Shown piece after piece: positions 7,748-10,298 of a stretch of 10,298 nt of DNA. The stretch spans positions 1 to 10,298 of the forward strand of contig QUTJ01031196.1 in the NCBI GenBank assembly GCA_003573635.1, in the 5' to 3' direction. Each line of letters begins with the position of its first letter. Within the stretch, counting starts at the first letter, position 1. A program made the translations under genes and the position numbers. Source of the DNA: Goniomonas avonlea (taxonomy: Eukaryota > Cryptophyceae > Goniomonadida > Goniomonadaceae). The notes beneath the pieces were generated by a model. It did no database searches. It saw nothing but the letters and a program-made list of their open reading frames with translations, and was not told the origin of the DNA.

Positions 7748-8402
7748 GGTCTCCAGAGGGCACTGAGTTTGACAGGCGTCAACGCGTGCGCGACAGAGGC
7801 ACGAAGAGAGAGACGACGACGGAGGTGGGTGGGTTGAACGCCGGCGAGGGTCGGCTTCCACTGGAGGATGACCAAGTGGGCTCCGCTGGTTGTCGAAAGC
7901 GACCACGGCCGCACGGACAAGGAGACGCGAGTCACGTGCACGGACAAGGCGACACGAGTCACGTGCACGGACAAGGAGACGTGAGTCACGTACACGGACA
8001 AGGAGACGCGAGTCATGTGCACGGACAAGCTCGTAGCCCTCCTGTCGCAGGCTCCCAGGTGTGTTGTCCTCCTCTTAGATCACTGGACAGCAGGGCACCT
8101 GCCCACGCCCCCACTACCATTCTGGAGACTGGTGGCGCTGTCTCATTCACAAATGCCTTCGCGTCACTAAGTCTCGAGACTGGTTTCATCCCTCACTCTA
8201 TGGCCTCACTGCAAGTCTCGAGCCTGTTACACTGTCTGATTTACCGAGACGTCGTATTCGCTCTCGCTGCTATCAAGCAAACGCAACACCCGAAAACTCT
8301 AATGTTCGACCCCAAACCGTGGCACTGTAGCTTGTGTATTATGCCGCAGTCACTGGGTTGCCTTTCCTCACACCTCCATGCACTAACGCTGGCACGCCGC
8401 AG
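7748..8402. other. Intergenic or 5' region before the F-box exon, no clear gene
   Basis: Between the stop of the MoeA-like gene and the F-box exon I see a 27-bp array (7911-8030), scattered copies of CTCGAGACTGG or close variants (8131-8225), and an acceptor duplication (8343-8413). A 229-codon open frame spans 7744-8433, but it lacks recognisable domains and largely reflects the in-frame 27-bp array. A first exon and promoter of the F-box gene should lie here. No polyadenylation AATAAA was found after the MoeA-like stop. Confidence 0.5.
7911..8030 (+). repeat. 27-bp tandem array with CACGTG-type boxes (4.4 copies)
   Basis: Units 7911-7937, 7938-7964, 7965-7991, 7992-8018 and a partial to 8030, near-identical to gcacggacaaggagacgcg followed by agtcacgt. 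Unit junctions read CACGTG (7933 and 7960), CACGTA (7987) and CATGTG (8014). It could be an E-box/G-box cluster upstream of the F-box gene, or a coding repeat of nine residues (HGQGDxSHV). Confidence 0.92.
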
Positions 8403-8413
8403 TCACTGGGTTG
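8343..8413 (+). repeat. Duplicated F-box exon boundary (two copies, 53 nt apart)
   Basis: gccgcagtcactgggttg occurs exactly at 8343-8360 and 8396-8413; the second copy is the proposed F-box acceptor and exon start. The first copy is preceded by AT (making ATG at 8341), the second by AC. Entering at the first copy meets a stop (TAA) after 27 codons. Confidence 0.9.
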
Positions 8414-8541
8414 TCTCCCCGACGACGTGTTAAAGATTGCCTTTTCCTTTGTGAGCGGTGCGGTGTCGCTGGAACACGTCCGGTGCTGCCGACGGTTCGC
8501 AGGCCCCGTGAGAGCTGCGATAGCTTCTCTGGTTTTACGCG
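8403..8541 (+). other. F-box exon
   Basis: This 139-nt exon follows the acceptor gccgcag and ends at CGC G|gtgcgc (phase 1). Its 46 codons hold one F-box-like motif: the LP-D-D-V-L start, hydrophobic helix IAFSFV, and the V-R-C-C-R-R-F stretch matching the usual V-C-k-x-f/w. It ends with SLVLR, the start of the first LRR strand. A near copy of the first bases lies 53 nt upstream. Calling it an F-box rests on motif reading and the LRRs that follow. Confidence 0.72.
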
Positions 8542-10076
8542 GTGCGCTTGGGCACCTCCTCCAATCCAAGCCTCCAATCCAAGCAACCTGAGCCATAAGA
8601 AAAGAGATTGCGAGCAACCTCATCAAAATCATCAACCCATCTGGCTCACCAACTCGATCAACTTCACCAACCCTAACCTTGCCAACCCGGTCAAACTCTT
8701 TCACCAGCTTCATCAGCCTCACCCCCCCACCCCCCCCCCCCGTGGCCACCTCGAGTGTGCAGTCCCTTGAGTGTGCCCTCCATATAACCCCAAGTGTGCA
8801 ATTCCTCGAGTCGTCTTCTTTCAACCCCAAGTGTGCAGTCTCTTGAGTGCGTCTTTCATATATCAGACCTTTTGCTTCTTTCTCACAGGCAAAAGGCAAA
8901 GATACCACTTGCTAGTCGCGTTGAAAGATCACCATCAATTTCTGCTCAGGTTTCAATGCCGAGCAGAAACTGAATTTTTTCTCAATGCCAAGCAGAACTT
9001 GATTTTTGTGTGGCAGCCTGACAATGCGCTCGTTGGTCAACTGCTAAGGGCGTTCTGGATGTAAAAAGATTTTGTGCTTGCGAGGGGTAACGTTCGAAAC
9101 TCGATTACTGTTCCTGGTTAAAGGAGATAGGAGATATCGATAGCATGGGCTCGCTGAAGCTGTGCTCGTTGTCGCAGACTTTGAGCTGGGTTATCTCAAG
9201 ATTCCGCTTTGGGTCCGTTTCCTAGCACCTGACAATTGATCGATATCCCTCTATCGGGGCAAGGAGAAACCTGTCTCATGGCGCTGCAGACAGGGATATA
9301 TCTCCGAGACTGGTTGCGGACCTGGCCCTGTCTCTGCCTTCGCTGCCTTCGCTCACACACCTCGACCTCAGTAGTACGTCTACCAGCCTTCCCTGTTTGT
9401 GTGTGTGTGTGCGCGCGCGCGCGTGTCTCCGTCCCTCCCTCTGCCTTTCCCCTGACTCTCCCACACCTTAACAGCTCTCTTTCCCCCAATCCCTCCCCTC
9501 TTCTCCCCCCTCTGCCCCCGCTCTGCTCCCCCCTATCTCTGCTCCTTGGCCCTCTGCCTGCAGACAAACACCTCAATCACCCTCTAAGCCAAACACCTCA
9601 CGATCTCTGCCTGCAGACCAACACCTCACGCCCTCTGCCGCAGACACTACAGACAAACACCTCACGCCCTCTGCCTGCAGACAAACACCTCACGCCCTCT
9701 GCCGCAGACACTACAGACAAACACCTCACGCCCTCTGCCTGCAGACCAACACCTCACGCCCTCTGCCGCAGACAATCACCTCGAGGCCGCCGGCACAGGC
9801 ATGCTCATGTCAACGGTGGCGCAGCTGCCTTCGCTCACCTCCCTCGTCTTGAGCGGTGCCACCCCCCCCCCGCACTTCCCTTGCTTTTGGATCTTGTGTG
9901 CTGCCTTTGTGTCTGGTGCTGTTGCAGTGTTTCAACTGTGGCCTTGATGGAGTTGATGGAGGACCGTCGTCGTCTTGAGCCAGTATTGGCAGAAAACAGC
10001 CTGAAAGACAAGGGCGCCGCATGCGTGGCGACCATGCTGCCGTACTGCCCCACCCTCACCGCCCTCGCCCTCCAAA
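8403..10076 (+). CDS. F-box / leucine-rich-repeat protein (partial: 5' start unresolved, 3' end off window)
   Basis: Proposed exons: 8403-8541 (F-box), 9290-9373, 9772-9855 and 9993-10076 (one LRR each), with more expected past the right edge. The F-box exon reads LPDDVLKIAFSFV and HVRCCRRFAGPV, the pattern by which F-box proteins bind SKP1 in SCF ubiquitin ligases. LRRs would choose the substrate. All internal junctions are phase 1, so the joined frame is open: LVLR-D-RDISPRLV, LTHLDLS-N-NHLEAAG, LVLS-E-NSLKDKG. No ATG lies in frame between a TAG at 8328-8330 and the F-box, so the start must lie in an upstream exon. One weak candidate is ATG at 8200 with a donor at 8215, giving MASLQ. I do not recognise a specific orthologue. 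Confidence 0.75.
8753..8868 (+). repeat. Dispersed copies of the myotubularin 39-bp exon-boundary unit
   Basis: Three units with gtgtgca at 8755, 8794 and 8831 (spacing 39 and 37). Each has the tail (T/C)CCTCGAG or a close variant, then GTGCGTCTTTCAT-like sequence, and CCCCAA linkers. These match the CCCCAA subtype of the minus-strand array at 2652-2910. Confidence 0.88.
8939..8998 (+). repeat. Inverted repeat and duplicated arm
   Basis: TTTCTGCTC (8939-8947) pairs perfectly with GAGCAGAAA (8961-8969) across a 13-nt loop. The loop-plus-arm segment tcaatgccgagcagaa recurs just downstream as tcaatgccaagcagaa. Confidence 0.8.
9290..9373 (+). other. LRR exon 1 (84 nt)
   Basis: Phase 1-1 exon after gcgctgcag, ending CTCAGTA|gtacgt. 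It encodes RDISPRLVADLALSLPSL and LTHLDLS, one ribonuclease-inhibitor-type repeat. With the F-box exon in front, the split codon is GAC (Asp). Confidence 0.75.
9399..9426. repeat. Alternating GT/GC run, possible Z-DNA former
   Basis: A 28-bp pure purine-pyrimidine alternation (GT then GC then GT) just inside the intron after LRR exon 1. Confidence 0.85.
9551..9771 (+). repeat. Array of decoy acceptors upstream of LRR exon 2 (64-bp higher-order repeat)
   Basis: CAG|AC sites end at 9563, 9616, 9643, 9652, 9680, 9707, 9716 and 9744. Most are preceded by ctctgcctg or ctctgccg and followed by ACAAACACCTCA-like sequence, mimicking the true ctctgccgcag|ACAATCACCTCG at 9771. Positions 9616/9680/9744 and 9643/9707/9771 are 64 bp apart. 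The nearest decoy (9744) is in frame and would add nine residues. Confidence 0.92.
9772..9855 (+). other. LRR exon 2 (84 nt)
   Basis: Phase 1-1 exon after ctctgccgcag, ending TTGAGCG|gtgcca. It encodes NHLEAAGTGMLM and LPSLTSLVLS; the split codon from the previous exon makes AAC, giving LDLSNNHLEAAG, an excellent LRR consensus. Decoy copies of its acceptor lie upstream. Confidence 0.8.
9993..10076 (+). other. LRR exon 3 (84 nt)
   Basis: Phase 1-1 exon after tattggcag, ending CTCCAAA|gtaagt, a near-consensus donor. It encodes ENSLKDKGAACVATMLPYC and LTALALQ. It is the third exon of exactly 84 nt, which strongly supports the model. Confidence 0.8.
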
Positions 10077-10200
10077 GTAAGTTGTGGCACGGGAACATTC
10101 ATCTAAGCCAATGCGATTGGTACAAAGGATGCTGGGAGAATGAAAAATACATGGAAGTGATGTCGAAGGTGTCACGCGTAAGCTGTGACGTCTGCGCTCG

Positions 10201-10298
10201 TTGAGTGCCTCAGCATCTTGTTCTCCATGCTTGTGTTCGACACAATCTTGAGTGCCGCAGCATATTGTTCTCCATGCTTGTGTTCGACACAGTCTTGA
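10201..10298 (+). repeat. 47-bp tandem repeat cut by the window end
   Basis: Units 10201-10247 and 10248-10294 differ at three positions; TTGA at 10295 starts a third. Each holds a (t/g)cag core and a second possible acceptor near its end (gacacaat or gacacagt). It lies in the intron after LRR exon 3; the rest of this intron (10077-10200) shows nothing. Confidence 0.93.

Larger units (their letters stand above)
8542..9289 (+). other. First visible intron of the F-box/LRR gene
   Basis: A 748-nt intron by phase and homology. It holds a direct repeat of tccaatccaagc near 8562-8582 and a CA/TC-rich stretch with degenerate CAACTTCACC units (8610-8740) that includes a poly-C run. It also holds the 39-bp myotubularin-type array (8753-8868) and an inverted repeat with a duplicated hairpin arm (8939-8998). 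From 9000 to 9289 I see nothing recognisable. Confidence 0.6.

Noticed and set aside
7744-8433. A 229-codon plus-strand frame as a gene
   Set aside because: No domain recognised and the frame is maintained partly by the 27-bp array; it also runs through the F-box exon start in the wrong frame.
1-10298. tRNA, rRNA, transposase or integrase genes
   Set aside because: No such sequence was recognised on either strand by eye; a tRNAscan or Rfam search was not possible.

Overview
The window is nuclear DNA from a single-celled or simple eukaryote that I cannot place further. It holds three protein genes broken by many GT-AG introns, no operons or bacterial signals, two N positions typical of a draft assembly, and introns packed with micro- and minisatellites. 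I built the gene models by hand: exons were accepted when homology, GT/AG edges and reading-frame phase all agreed. Unspliced reading frames are misleading here, because most long ones run through repeats.

Layout. (1) Positions 5959 down to about 84, minus strand: a myotubularin-family phosphoinositide 3-phosphatase in about 15 exons. In order it has a PH-GRAM domain, a phosphatase domain with an intact catalytic motif (HCSDGWDRS), a coiled-coil segment, a Ser/Ala-rich linker and a split FYVE-like zinc finger that runs off the left edge. (2) 5960-6107: a 148-bp gap between two divergent start codons, holding a perfect 24-bp palindrome. (3) 6108-7747, plus strand: a complete 7-exon, 316-residue relative of MoeA / gephyrin E-domain / Cnx1E. 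It has lost the inserted domain II and nearly every catalytic motif, so it looks like a pseudoenzyme. (4) 7748-8402: no clear gene; a 27-bp array carrying CACGTG motifs, then a duplicated splice-acceptor segment. (5) 8403 to beyond the right edge, plus strand: an F-box/leucine-rich-repeat gene. Its F-box exon is followed by LRR exons of exactly 84 nt, each coding one 28-residue repeat with phase-1 edges.

The most unusual signal is in the introns. In the myotubularin gene (intron 9) and the F-box/LRR gene (the intron before LRR exon 2), the DNA just upstream of a real exon is a tandem array of copies of that exon's own 3' splice site plus its first coding bases. The F-box exon has a simpler two-copy version. 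The 39-bp unit from the myotubularin gene also recurs inside an intron of the F-box/LRR gene, on the opposite genomic strand but in the sense direction of its host transcript. The nearest decoy acceptors are in frame and free of stops, so they could add short peptide cassettes.

The three genes have no obvious shared pathway. The myotubularin should act on PI3P and PI(3,5)P2 on endosomes. The F-box/LRR protein should be an SCF ubiquitin-ligase substrate adaptor. The MoeA-like protein probably no longer inserts molybdenum. All gene models rest on reading the sequence alone and need transcript support.
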